Below, in pieces: positions 22,747-32,890 of a stretch of DNA of 64,000 nt. The translations under genes and the position numbers were made by a program. Position 1 is the stretch's first letter. Every line of letters begins with the position of its first letter. Under the pieces are notes generated by a model. It was not told the origin of the DNA, ran no database searches, and was given only the letters and a program-made list of their open reading frames with translations. This DNA comes from Chenopodium formosanum (Eukaryota; Streptophyta; Magnoliopsida; Caryophyllales; Amaranthaceae): positions 68,962,001-69,026,000 of the forward strand of contig CM044877.1 of NCBI GenBank assembly GCA_024500155.1, in the 5' to 3' direction.

Positions 22747-24000
22747 TTAGTAAATTGTCTCTAAACATATATATAGCACCATATAATTATAATGTGTAAG
22801 TGCTACATATTTTATGTAAATCAAATTCAAGTACAAAACGTAAATATACCATTCATATAGTGAAAAAATGCATGTTTCCAAGGGGTCCTTATCACTCCAA
22901 CCTAACCCATCCTTGAATGTCTACTCTCACTAGTGAATGTATGTCAACTTTCCAATTTTAAGGAAAATCCGGCAGCATTTCCCCCTAGTTCTCCAAGTAC
23001 ACGATGTAGATAATTAATTACCCACATATGTACCCAGAGAACATAGTGAGGAAATGGTAAGCCGAGATGTTCCTTAAAATCGAAAAGAAAACATACATTC
23101 ACCACCTAAGTGAGAGTACACATTCAAGAACAGTCCCAACCGGGGACTATTCAAGACTTTCTCCTAATGAGAAAGCCTTGAACGGGTATCTAGGCATATG
23201 ATGATGCAATTCAAGTATTCTATATATTGTTGTATTTATTTGCAATTAAACAATACACAATTTGCAATTTCATGAATCACCTTTTATTAAATGGATAAAT
23301 AGAAAGAAATATAGCTAAGTAAAGTTTAGTAGTCATACCAATATAGCAACTACCCACTTGAGCTCAATATGTAGTCCTCAAGCTAATTAAACTCTTGCTT
23401 CAATTCACATATGAATCTATTTATTAAAAAAACAAAAAAAACAAAAATTAGGTTAAATATTATGTATGTACTTCTCATAACATGTCAATTCACTAATTTA
23501 TTTCTAAGCTAAAACACATCATTCATCGAACTAACAATTGCTAAACTATGTATTCACTACTTTAATTTGTTCAAAATTCATTTTTTTATTCAAAATTGCT
23601 AAACTAAAAAGGTTACTAATCTCTAATTTTTTTCATTTTAATTATTCAAAATTGCTAAACTAAAATGGTTACTAATCTCTAACCATTATACCAAACCAAA
23701 ATTCAACTAATTAAGTAACAAGGCTTATATTCTCTACTTTATTCAAAATTACACATCAAAACAAATTAAATTAACCATTAAAACATACTAATATCCAACT
23801 AAATTAGTAACAAAGTTACTAATTTCTAATATTTTCACAATTTCCCAATAAAAAAACCAATTATTGAAACAAATTGAAGTTAAATTATATTCTAACCTAA
23901 ATTTTAATTTGCCTAACAATTCTTCAACATGCAAAACAAATTAATATAAGTTCATAAATGGGAAATTATTGAGAATAAAAAAAAAAAAAAATACCTAAAA
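22747..24000. other. CACTA 5' leader or intron region
   Basis: AT-rich, without coding signal apart from the inverted repeat noted separately. A leader intron upstream of the transposase is plausible but no border could be fixed. Confidence 0.4.
22909..23135. repeat. Imperfect inverted repeat in the CACTA 5' leader
   Basis: TTGAATGTCTACTCTCACT near 22,913 is mirrored by AGTGAGAGTACACATTCAAG near 23,113, with further pairing of GAATGTATGT and TTTTAAGGAA on the inner sides. Arms are about 75-95 bp with mismatches. It lies upstream of the transposase start at 22,746. Confidence 0.75.
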
Positions 24001-24009
24001 CACTCAAAT

Positions 24010-24260
24010 TGAGATTGTAGCTAGTGGTCAGTGGTGCGGTGGCAACCTTCAGCAGGGAGGTGGTGCGGCGGCAACCTTCAGCAGGGTGGTGGTGCGGCGG
24101 CGAACAGATGAGGTCGGCGTGGAGGGGGTTGAGCTGAGGGGAGAAACACCACGGCAGGGGAGAAAGAGAAGGCCAGGGGTGGCGGCGGTGATGGTGGCCG
24201 GCGACTGTTGCGGCGGTGAGGTGAGGGGTTTCGTAGGTGAGGTGAGGGGTTTAGAGAATG
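24010..24260. promoter_or_regulatory. GC-rich CpG-dense island near the CACTA 5' end
   Basis: A sharp rise in G+C (runs of GGTGGTGCGGCGGCAACC, repeated twice 45-50 bp apart) in an otherwise AT-rich element, 280-530 bp from the 5' end and upstream of both genes. Its place fits the promoter region of En/Spm elements. No TATA box could be assigned with confidence. Confidence 0.4.
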
Positions 24261-24364
24261 GAACAGTGAAGAAGAGAATTGAACGAGAATGAACAGCGAA
24301 AATGAAAGAAAGAGAAAGAGAAGGAAGAATAAGGAAGAAAGAAAGACGCGCTTTTTTTTTTTTT

Positions 24365-24520
24365 TAAATGAGGCACCGGTTCAAACCGGTGCCTTTTACA
24401 ATTTTGGCACCGGTTTGAGTTGAACCGGTGCCTTTTCCCTTTGTTTAAAATCCTGCCCAATTTTGGGCCGGTTTTTGGCACCGGTTTGGGCTGAACCGGT
24501 GCCATATGGGGGGTGCCAAA
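24365..24520. repeat. CACTA right subterminal GGCACCGGTT repeats
   Basis: Five or six copies of GCACCGGTT/AACCGGTGC in both orientations, mirroring the left end. Confidence 0.9.
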
Positions 24521-24539
24521 TGCAATTTTTCTACTAGTG

Positions 24540-24626
24540 AAGTAACCCTTATAACTGAATATTTAGGGTAACTTTAGTGCACAAAAAGGGTAAATTTAGT
24601 GCACAAAAAGGGTAACTTTAGTGCAT
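24540..24626. repeat. GTTACCC repeats, both orientations, right of the CACTA
   Basis: One unit in plus orientation completes the unit cut by the CACTA. The next three are in minus orientation (GGGTAACTTTAGTGCAC). Confidence 0.85.
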
Positions 24627-26094
24627 ATAAAGAGATAATAACTAAATAAAAAAAAAAATAAAAAAAAAACACTTACATCAGTTGAAATTTCTTTAATTTC
24701 ATCATCAGTCATCACACTTTCTGGAAGATCAAATGCAAGAATGCGGCCACTTCTACCACTTGTAGAAGCCCCTTGACCACAAGTTTGCTTAACAACAGGA
24801 GTTACAGGATCCCTAACTTCAGGCTGTGAAACAGGATATGTAAGGGTATCCAATGGTCCCTGCCCAAAATCACCAGCTTTAATCTCCAAATTGATCCGCT
24901 TCTTAATCTTCGCATCAGTCCAATGTTGAATCAAAGGAAAGGTACTACTTTCCTTTTCTCCTTGGAAATTTAATCGATGAAAATACATAATTTGCAAAGC
25001 TAGCAAACAACCACTTACATTTTGAGCATTTTCATCATTCTTATACTTCACAACAGCCTTCTTTAATTTTTTCAAAACATATGAACACCAATCAAATGTT
25101 TTGATTTCATCAACATTTTCCACAGCCTTCAGCAACTTCAATGAAACAGTCCTATTAGTAGTAGGAGCTAAGAAGCTAGACATAGCATGTAGCACAAAAC
25201 ATCTCTTGAATTCTTCACCACCATCATCCAAATCAACCATCCTAGACTCCACTTTTGACAAATGCAGAGGTTGCTTCTCAGTAAGACCATAATCAAGTCT
25301 CCATGACTGAATGATACGTTTATCTACACTACCTTCTTCAGGATTCTTCTGAAGTTCAGGAACAGCAATCTCACTCATAGGCAAGCCAAAGACATCACAT
25401 ATATCATTTTTAGTAACTACAAACTCTTTACCAGCAGCAATAGTGAACATGCAGCTACCACCATTAAAGTGTTCAACCAGCCAATGTAGCATTTGACGAT
25501 TCAAAGTTTTCAATTTCAGATGTAATAAACCACCAAAACCTATTTCTTCAACAGCTTTTTGTTGATTAGGACTAAAAGTACTCATCATTAATTCCAATGT
25601 GTGTGGTCTGCACCTTGCAATCAAGGGTCTTTTTTCCCTAAATAATAATAATATAAGTAAAACAATATCAGAATCAGAATCAAAATCATGATATATATGA
25701 TTAAAAAATACAAAACAAAAAACATTTATACTTACACAACAGTATCAGAATCAGAATCAGAAACTACTTGCAGTTCAGCATCTGCTTTGGCCTTCTTAGA
25801 TACAATTTTAGACTTCTTAGGAGCTGCTTTAACCTTCTGAGGCTCTACTTTGGCCTTCTAAGGAACAATTTTAGCCTTCACAGTTTTAGACTCTGGTTTG
25901 TCCTTCTCAGGAGCTGTCTTGTTCTTTTTAGCAGGCTCTTTACCCATTCCTTTTCCCCTTGAAGGCGATTTATAACGATATCCACCTATTGAACCATCTA
26001 TATCTAATTAATACAGAGGATAACCATAAATTAAAAATTCAAAAATTACTCATGGGAAAATTTAGAATATATGTATAAAAATGCTTTTAAATGC

Positions 26095-26362
26095 AAAAAG
26101 TGACCCTTTTAAAAGAATAAAGTGACCCTTTTTACTGCATAAAGTCACCCTTAAAATACAACAAGTAACCCTTTTAACTAAAAAGTAACCCTTTAACAAG
26201 CATAAAGTGACCCTTTTAACTATATAAAGTGACCCTTTTCACTGCATAAAGTCACCCTTTAAACTACAACAAGTAACCCTTTTAAATACAAACGTGACCC
26301 TTTTGACAGAATAAAGTGACCATTTTCACAGCATAAAGTGACCCTTTTCAAAGCATAAAATA
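26095..26362 (+). repeat. GTGACCC repeats in intron 1 of the MULE Ulp1 gene
   Basis: About 12 units of 20-23 bp (AAAGTGACCCTTTTAACTGC and variants). Confidence 0.9.
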
Positions 26363-27235
26363 AGCTTTGTCATGCATATAAATAACATATGTATATATTA
26401 CTCACACACAATGCACAATGCACATATTACTGGTACTCAAACACATATACACAAACACAATGCAGATATGCATACTATTCTCATAATCTAACTAAAACTT
26501 AACATCAAAATTTGAAGAATAATGAATAAAACTTCTGAAAACAAACATGCAAAATTTGTTTAACATGTAACAACACCACAACACATGTATATCAAATTTT
26601 GAACCAATTATCACAATGAACAATAAAATAAAGCAAAATTAAACATAATAACTTCAAAATTGAAATTCAATTATCATAATATGCATAATAAATCAACAGA
26701 AAACAATAAAAAATAACATGCACTACTAATTCGACATATATAAGCGAAAATTCAATTGAAAATTCGAAAAAATGATGAAAAATTTAAATAAACACACCTT
26801 CTTCAGCATCTACAGCCTTCTTTGTAATCTTCTTCTTCACCATTGCTGAAACTAACACTACAAAAAACGAAAACATAATCAAAATCAAAAAACCTAAAAA
26901 TCGAAGAACCAAAACAATTTAAACTAACAAAAATCTCAAAAAAATAAGTAAACTAACCAGAATTAAGCGATAAACAACTTCACAAGTGAAAGAAAAGAGA
27001 GAAAAAGCTCGAAAAGCAACAATGGAGGAGAGAGAAAATGATCGCAATCGCAAGTTAACTGGTTTTAGAGAGAGAAAAACGAGGAGAGAGAAAGCAACAA
27101 CGTTTGAATGACAGAGAAAAACGAGGAGAGAGAAACTTTTATTTATTTATTCAATTTTAGCAATCATTACACCGCACGTGCATACCCACTACATTGCTTG
27201 TCCGAAAATTTCGCCATTCATTAAATTAATGAACA

Positions 27236-29296
27236 CCGGCTTTTTTAAAAAAATTGTGTTTCTTTATAAGGAAGAAGGGACTAACTCTAATAACACTATT
27301 GACGTCACCTCGGTTGTTAATACAGTGTGGCCAACCATATATAAGAATTTGTGATGAAGGTTAATTAGAAAATACGAATTGTTTTTAAAAAAGAAAAATA
27401 CAAATTGTCAAAAATAGAATGAACAGATATACAAAAAAATATGGTATTAAAATATATTCTATGAAACAGACCCTTCACCTTATTTTTGCTGAATTGAAAT
27501 AATTTTTTTTAAACTGAAATTATTCTTGCTGAACTTACATTATTTTTACTAAACTAAACTGATTCTCTTTTATATCTCTTCTTTAAAATTGCTAATTTTT
27601 ACTGAACAAAAATTAATTTTACTGAATTGAAATTATTTTTATTGAAGTGAAATTAATTTTATTGAACTGAACTTATTTTTACTAAACCGAAATTATACGG
27701 AATAACTTTTTTAAAGGTGAAGTGAACAAGTCTTAGTCCAACTATCTAAAATTTCAACATAGCTAGTAAGCTAGAAATCATATCAATTCCATTTTCCATC
27801 CCGACTCGAGATCTAAGTTAAATTAAAATCAATAAAATTAAATTATCACTCAATTATGGTTCTGATGAATTCTCTTGAACCGTTCTTCGTGATTGTTGTT
27901 AAATGTAGTTTATACGTATCTATAAAACCAAAGGGTAAAAGAGGGAAAATGGTAAATTGATAATTATTTTCACAAGTGATTTCCCACTTTCCTTTTTTAG
28001 AAACGTAATAGAAAATTGTGTTTCCATAAAAAGGATTGTGAAGGTCAAATTATGGAGCCTTACAAATTTGTAACCTCTCCAATCGATTTCCAAATAAGTT
28101 TCATTTCATTTAATAAATTCTTATCATAAATATTTCACTTATCATAATCTATTTTTAATCACTTTTTATTAATCAAATAAGTGAATCAAACTCTCCTTTT
28201 TATTATAGGATTGTCCACTACTACCGCAAGGATGATAAACTGAGTAAATTCGGATTATGTACATAAAAATAAATGTATAATTGATGCTGATATCTACAAT
28301 ATCATTGCCATTGATCTTTTTCAGGAAAATAAATTAGAATGTGCAAACATTTAACTAAACTTTTACATGTTGTCTACAACTTAGTTTGCTTCTTTAAGTT
28401 GGCTACAATTTGTTAACCAACACCAAAAGAATTTGCATTGCAATGGAACACGAAAAGGGTAAAATTGTTTGACTTCTTTTGAAGAATAAAGGTACTTTTA
28501 CACTAATTTTTCTTCTACGATTTTTTTTTTCCCAAATAATGTTGCTTAAAAATAGGTTCTTTAATCATAAACAAGAAAGAATCTAAGGAAGAAGAACATG
28601 GACTTTCATGTAGAGAAAGAATGTTACGTTAATTTACTCAAGAAAACAAATGCAATAGAAAGTACATAGTAATTCAAAAGGAAACCTAATTTTAAAATTG
28701 GGACCACCCAAAATAATGCAATAGTATGAATGTAGCCCCGATACAACTATCAAATGATGCTGATATTTTACACAGAACTTCAATGCCAAGACCTAATTCC
28801 ATTAATGCACCATTTGCCTGTCACACTCACTTTCATCGTACAATAGGTTAATTATTTGTTATAAATTAATTACATGTAACTTCTCCCTACCATAAATTAC
28901 GTTTCAAGGTCCACCAATATCTAATTAAATAACAGAATTTAAATAAAAATATATTCGTTTGAATTCCCTTATAACTCCTGTACTGTCTCACAATATAATG
29001 TCTGTTTAATTTTGTACTGTCTTCAAAACATAATTTCGATCATCAATCTTTAATTATGTATTGACGAAAACTATATGAAAAACAGTTGATATTATATAAC
29101 AACACATTGAGGTTGATCTAACAATACCTTACATGACTACTCTTTTCTTTTCATAATGCAACATATTTTTCTTTTTGACAAGCCATAATGCTAGCTTAGA
29201 AATTGTTTTATAAAGCCGGTTGCACGGTGCACCAAAGAGTACTTTTTGCTCATTTAGATGATCACTGCTCCTTTTATCATTAAATGAACAAACAAA
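27236..29296. other. AT-rich spacer with a possible decayed MITE at about 27,463-27,735
   Basis: No gene seen. The stretch 27,463-27,735 is full of ACTGAAATTA/GAACTGAA words like the Tourist-like copies at 2,727 and 63,560, and its ends (CTTCACCTTATTT and AAAGGTGAAG) are inverted. It may be an old relative, but target duplications are not clear. Confidence 0.35.
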
Positions 29297-29640
29297 CACT
29301 AGTAGAAAAATGTAAAATGACACCGGTTCAAAACCCTCTATGGCACTAGTTTGAACCGTTGAGCATTTGAGAGATGTCATTTTATCAAATAAAGACCACC
29401 AGTTCAAAACCGCTGGCAATATCTTAAATTGGCACCGGTTAACCGATGCTTATATTTATTTTTGGTACCGATTAACCGGTGCCAATATTATTCCCGGAGT
29501 TTTTTTTTTATATTAAATATAATTGGCACCGATTAACCGGTGCAATTTAGTGTAACCATATATTTTTTTGTCCTGCAATAATAATAATACTAATAAAAAA
29601 AACTTGTACACCGTACACCTGAGTATATATAATAATCTCT
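29297..29640. mobile_element. Truncated CACTA left end
   Basis: Begins CACTAGTAGAAAAATG and continues with diverged CACCGGTT subterminal repeats in the same order as the left end at 12,811. Homology can be followed through the CCTGCAATAATAATA stretch and then stops. There is no matching right end in the window, so this is a deletion remnant of a related element. Confidence 0.8.
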
Positions 29641-29777
29641 CCTATAATGCAACATATGACCATAAGGGAAGGGTGCAAATTTTTTGTGGTGATGAGAAAA
29701 AAGGAAGAGAGATAAAGGATAAAAAAATACAAAATTGCCCATATAATTATAAGCCTAAACTAATAAAGAAATACAAG

Positions 29778-31489
29778 TGTAGACACCTAAAAATGTCTCC
29801 CCAAAACCAAACCCGATGATAAATAACCTTTCACCGCCTCTATTGGTCGGGTTTAGTATTTAATCCCGAGAGTGCTTAAAAAATCGTATTTTACTAAATT
29901 CATATTTTTGAAAGGTCCATGGATTAGTCTTGATGTTTGGTAAAAGCATAGTTTTAATTTTAGTCCAAGCTTATTAATTAATTTTAAGCCCAAACCTTTT
30001 TATTTTATTATTTTATTATTTATTTTTGGCCCAAACATTTTATTTATTTTTATTTTATTTTCTTATTTTAGCCCGAATAATAAAAGTCAGAAAAAAGCCT
30101 GAAATTATCAATCGGCACTTAAAAAGCCGAAAGAAATTAGGGTTAAAAATGAATTTAGACGGAAAAATGGACTGGAAGTGACCGTGTCACGGTACAGTCT
30201 GACCGTGTCACGGGAACCCTTCCCGTCTGACGATGGGACTTCCCGTGACACGGGAGGTCTGCCGTGACACGGGATGTTCCGTGTCCTTTCCGCGTAAACC
30301 CTTAACGCGTTTTTCATTCCGTTTTCTGAAAATTTCCCGCGTCACTCCAAAACTGACCGTGTCACGGGAAAGTGTACCGTCTAACGGTACAGTATAACCG
30401 TGTCACGGTACAGTCTGACCGTGTCACGGGATACTTTTTTAGGGTTTTTAACATTTTAGGGTTCCGTGTGCCCCCTCAGCACATTTTCCCTATAAATACC
30501 CCCACATTTCTGATGTACGGGGCAACCAGAATTTTATTATTCTTATTTTTCTCTCTTCTATGCTATTAACCTAAACACTAGCTTACCCTTTTCAATTCAA
30601 AATTCCTTCTTCAAGCACTCAAAGGAGTCTATATTTTACTCGAGGTTCTGTCCTTAAGCCAAGGCGTGAAAGGTAGAACCGTTTGAGGGTTTGACCCCAA
30701 AATCAACTTTAGTTTAATTTAATTTAATTTAATTATTTTTTTATTATTTCCTTGAAGTTACTAACTTGTTTATTATCAAGCAAACAGATTCAAAGTAAGG
30801 ATCATGCTCTTTTATTATTATTATTATTATTTTTCTAACAATTTTATGTTGTTGGGATTATGATTAAATTGGTATTAATGTTGATTCTATTATTATTTTT
30901 ATTATGATCACCATATTGCATGTTTAAAGGGAATATGTAATTGAAAATCACGCCTAATAAGATAATTTGGACAACCGGTTTAGGATCCTTTTTAATCTTG
31001 TTGTTTAATCAAGTGATCACCAATATTTTAGAATTATGTTGCATTAATATTAAACCAATTTAGCTTAATAATAGTTTAGAGCAAGTTGAATATTTTGTTT
31101 GTATGCCTTTGAGATCACAGGAATGCTTTTCAATATAAGAATCGAGTAGAGGCCAATACGGGCGAATGTGACTCTATGACTCACTTCGTACCATCATCCC
31201 CGATCCTCCTTTCGTGGTTCCGAACCATATGGAGTTAGTAATATCATGGATTATGAATGGGGTGTAACCTTCACGGGTCAATCGTTGTTGCCTATCGTTG
31301 TCCCTTTATCATGGTTGCCTTTTATGATCCGTGAACGGTTTACAAGTTCCTTAAAAACTTGTTGGCGGCTCCCTACTTTATTTGTCCCTAATCGTTGTCC
31401 CTAATCGTAATGTCAATTCCCACTTCCTATGAGTGCCAAGCATATTCAAAACATGCTTTAACGTAGGCGCACTTTGAGCGACGCCTACA
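29778..31489 (+). mobile_element. Solo LTR, 1.7 kb
   Basis: Begins TGTAGACACC and ends GACGCCTACA (short inverted ends TGTAG/CTACA). Flanks are ACAAG (29,773-29,777) and ACGAG (31,490-31,494), a 5-bp duplication with one mismatch. A TATA box (TATAAATA, 30,491-30,498) is followed by a CT-rich start region. No primer-binding site or coding DNA follows, so this is a recombination remnant. A homologous copy lies in opposite orientation at 40,439-41,959. The superfamily is not clear from the LTR alone. Confidence 0.8.
30175..30435. promoter_or_regulatory. Cluster of CCGTG(A/T)CACGG palindromes in LTR U3
   Basis: About eight copies of the near-palindrome CCGTGTCACGG or CCGTGACACGG, plus CCGTCTGACGG-like relatives, in 260 bp just upstream of the TATA box. 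The inverted LTR copy keeps the cluster (41,345-41,590). They could be transcription factor or silencing targets; function unknown. Confidence 0.6.
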
Positions 31490-31494
31490 ACGAG

Positions 31495-31733
31495 TATTTG
31501 TTAAAAAGTAAGGGTATATTAGGTATTTGTAGTGTGAACAAATATATTTGTTTTCCTAAAATAAATATGGTTTAATATTTGTTAAAGTTCCTTAGAAAGG
31601 AGCAAGTGGTACAATGTTAATAAAATAGATGAAATAATATTAATGAGTGTACTTGTCAAAGATCAATTTTAATAAAAATTCTTAAATGAACCTGGTTTAT
31701 AATAATTAATTGTGGACCACCTCTACTAGAGAC
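31495..31733. other. Spacer between solo LTR and copia A
   Basis: AT-rich, nothing recognised. Confidence 0.4.
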
Positions 31734-31738
31734 AATAT

Positions 31739-31796
31739 TGACAAATATGATTGAATAATTCTATATCAAGTTCACATTCATTCAACACGGCCATAT

Positions 31797-31872
<76 letters not shown>

Positions 31873-31979
31873 TATACTTGGAGGGCAAGGCCAAGTATCC
31901 TAAGATAACTCACAAAATCTCCTAGGATATATTTTCACAATATTCACAAATATCTCGTTTCCTAAAATATATCTCAATA
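31739..31979 (-). repeat. Copia A 3' LTR
   Basis: Reads TATTGAGATATATTT at its start on the minus strand and ends TTTGTCA. Both LTRs start with TA rather than TG. It contains a (TA)n run at 31,801-31,870. Confidence 0.9.
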
Positions 31980-31986
31980 CCCCCCC

Positions 31987-32076
31987 TCAAGTTGGAGCAT
32001 ACGGGTCACAAATGCCCAACTTGGGGAGTAGAAACTCGAACTTAGCTTTTCCCAAAGCCTTTGTAAAAATGTCAGC
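31987..32076 (-). pseudogene. Copia A polyprotein, C-terminal end
   Basis: Encodes ADIFTKALGKAKFEFLLPKL and ends DPYAPT before a stop at 31,987-31,989. It continues in frame from VPTTVQL at 41,960, so the 9.9-kb insertion separates these last 29 codons from the rest. Confidence 0.93.
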
Positions 32077-32099
32077 CAAACCAAACCCGATGATGAACA

Positions 32100-32889
32100 T
32101 GAAGGAGTTGTGTCTTCGATAAGTGCAATTACTAGATATATCAAGGATCACTATTATGGAGATAATAAGTTCGTTCTCTTGGGGCGTCATCATCTGTTGC
32201 TAGACTATGAGAGATGATCTTTGGGCTAGTCGAATGGTCCAAAGCCTGCTAGAATGGATCCTATGAGGTCACACACAAGGGTATTGGGTTAAGCAAGTTA
32301 GAGGCCCATTAATGGGCCTCATGAGCAATTAACTAATCATGAAATGGATTGGGCTAGCATAGTTAGATTGGAAATAAGTTTTGGGCTTTTGACATGGGCT
32401 CATCTTATTTAGAGATGAGATCTATAAATAAGATCCATGCCTAGGGTTGCAACCAAGGAGTCATAATTCACACACAGTGAATTTTGACATCAAGGCAACT
32501 AATCCCAAAACCCTTATTCCCTCTCTAATTCACGGCTCCCTCTCCTTCCCCTTTGGACTCACGGCCGGCCACCCCTGGTGGTGCGTGTGGTGGTTCGTGG
32601 TGGTTTATGGTGGTTCGTTGCTCGCACTTCTCCATAGAAGGTCAATTGAAGGGTTCAATTGCAACTAACTAGCATTAGTGGAGGTCTTAATCTGTGCCCG
32701 TGGACCAAGTAGAGGAATCACGCTTGAGGTTCTTTATCTCCCAATGTTCTTGCTCGATCGCACGTAGAATCACGCTTTAAAGGTACGATTATATGTTCTT
32801 TATGTGTTATGCATTAGATCTTGGGATTAGGTACTGTATGATTATGATTCATGTTTTTTTCCGCTGCGTATTACCTATAATTCCCTACA
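32100..32889 (+). repeat. Copia B 5' LTR
   Basis: 790 bp. It holds a TATA box at 32,423-32,430 and a GTGGTGG-rich run near 32,575-32,620. It differs from the 3' LTR at roughly 20 positions, about 97-98% identity by eye. Confidence 0.93.
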
Positions 32890-32890
32890 G

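Larger units (their letters stand above)
12811..24539 (-). mobile_element. Complete CACTA (En/Spm) element
   Basis: 11,729 bp with inverted ends CACTAGTAGAAAAA (left) and CACTAGTAGAAAAATTGC (right, reverse complement) and a 3-bp target duplication AAG (12,808-12,810 and 24,540-24,542). Subterminal regions hold many inverted copies of GGCACCGGTT. Two genes are on the minus strand, so the right end is the 5' end: a TNP2-type transposase (22,746-19,414) and a TNPA-like gene with a Ulp1-like C-terminus (18,987-13,518). It lies in intron 3 of the MULE Ulp1 gene, so it is younger than the MULE. Confidence 0.95.
10567..26843 (-). pseudogene. Ulp1-like (C48) protease gene of the MULE, nine exons
   Basis: Proposed exons on the minus strand: 26,843-26,798, 26,003-25,736, 25,637-24,677, 12,657-12,039, 11,949-11,775, 11,650-11,519, 11,425-11,288, 11,174-10,983 and 10,893-10,567. 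The start is MVKKKITKKAVDAEEG, a nuclear-signal-like N-terminus. Exon 2 is Lys-rich with PKK/KAK repeats. Exon 3 encodes the domain typical of plant transposon Ulp1 proteins (GFGGLLHLKLKTLNRQMLHW, VFGLPMSEIAV, FDWCSYVLKKLKKAV). Exons 7-8 hold the cysteine protease core: catalytic His in ENHYILFVID, Asp in YYLD and Cys in DNLDCGVFVMYHM. The usual Gln six residues before Cys is not visible (Lys there), so activity is doubtful even without damage. Damage: TAG 25,858-25,860, a 1-base frameshift near 12,268 and TAG 11,333-11,335. Intron 3 contains the whole CACTA element. Ulp1 enzymes remove or mature SUMO; the role in transposons is unknown. Confidence 0.82.
6215..27235. mobile_element. Large MULE carrying transposase and Ulp1-like genes (ends approximate)
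   Basis: A FAR1/MULE-type transposase (plus strand, 6,604-9,862) faces a nine-exon Ulp1-like gene (minus strand, 10,567-26,843). The two are tied together by a shared 22-bp GTTACCC repeat family in their introns and in the spacer between them. Removing the nested CACTA leaves about 9.3 kb. Both outer ends hold a CACGTGC word (6,261-6,267 and 27,175-27,181) and GGAGGAGAGAGAAA stretches, but the latter are in direct orientation and no long inverted repeat or 9-bp duplication was found. Mutator-like elements that carry Ulp1-like genes are known in plants (Kaonashi-type MULEs); assignment to that group is inference. Confidence 0.65.

Noticed and set aside
6970..26362. Telomere-like repeats (GTTACCC, GGGTAAC words)
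   Set aside because: The unit is about 22 bp and degenerate; plant telomere DNA is a perfect 7-bp TTTAGGG repeat. The runs lie in introns and spacers of a transposon.
32447..32668. 73-codon ORF present in both copia B LTRs
   Set aside because: It lies in the transcribed LTR leader and is conserved only because the LTRs are nearly identical; no known family.
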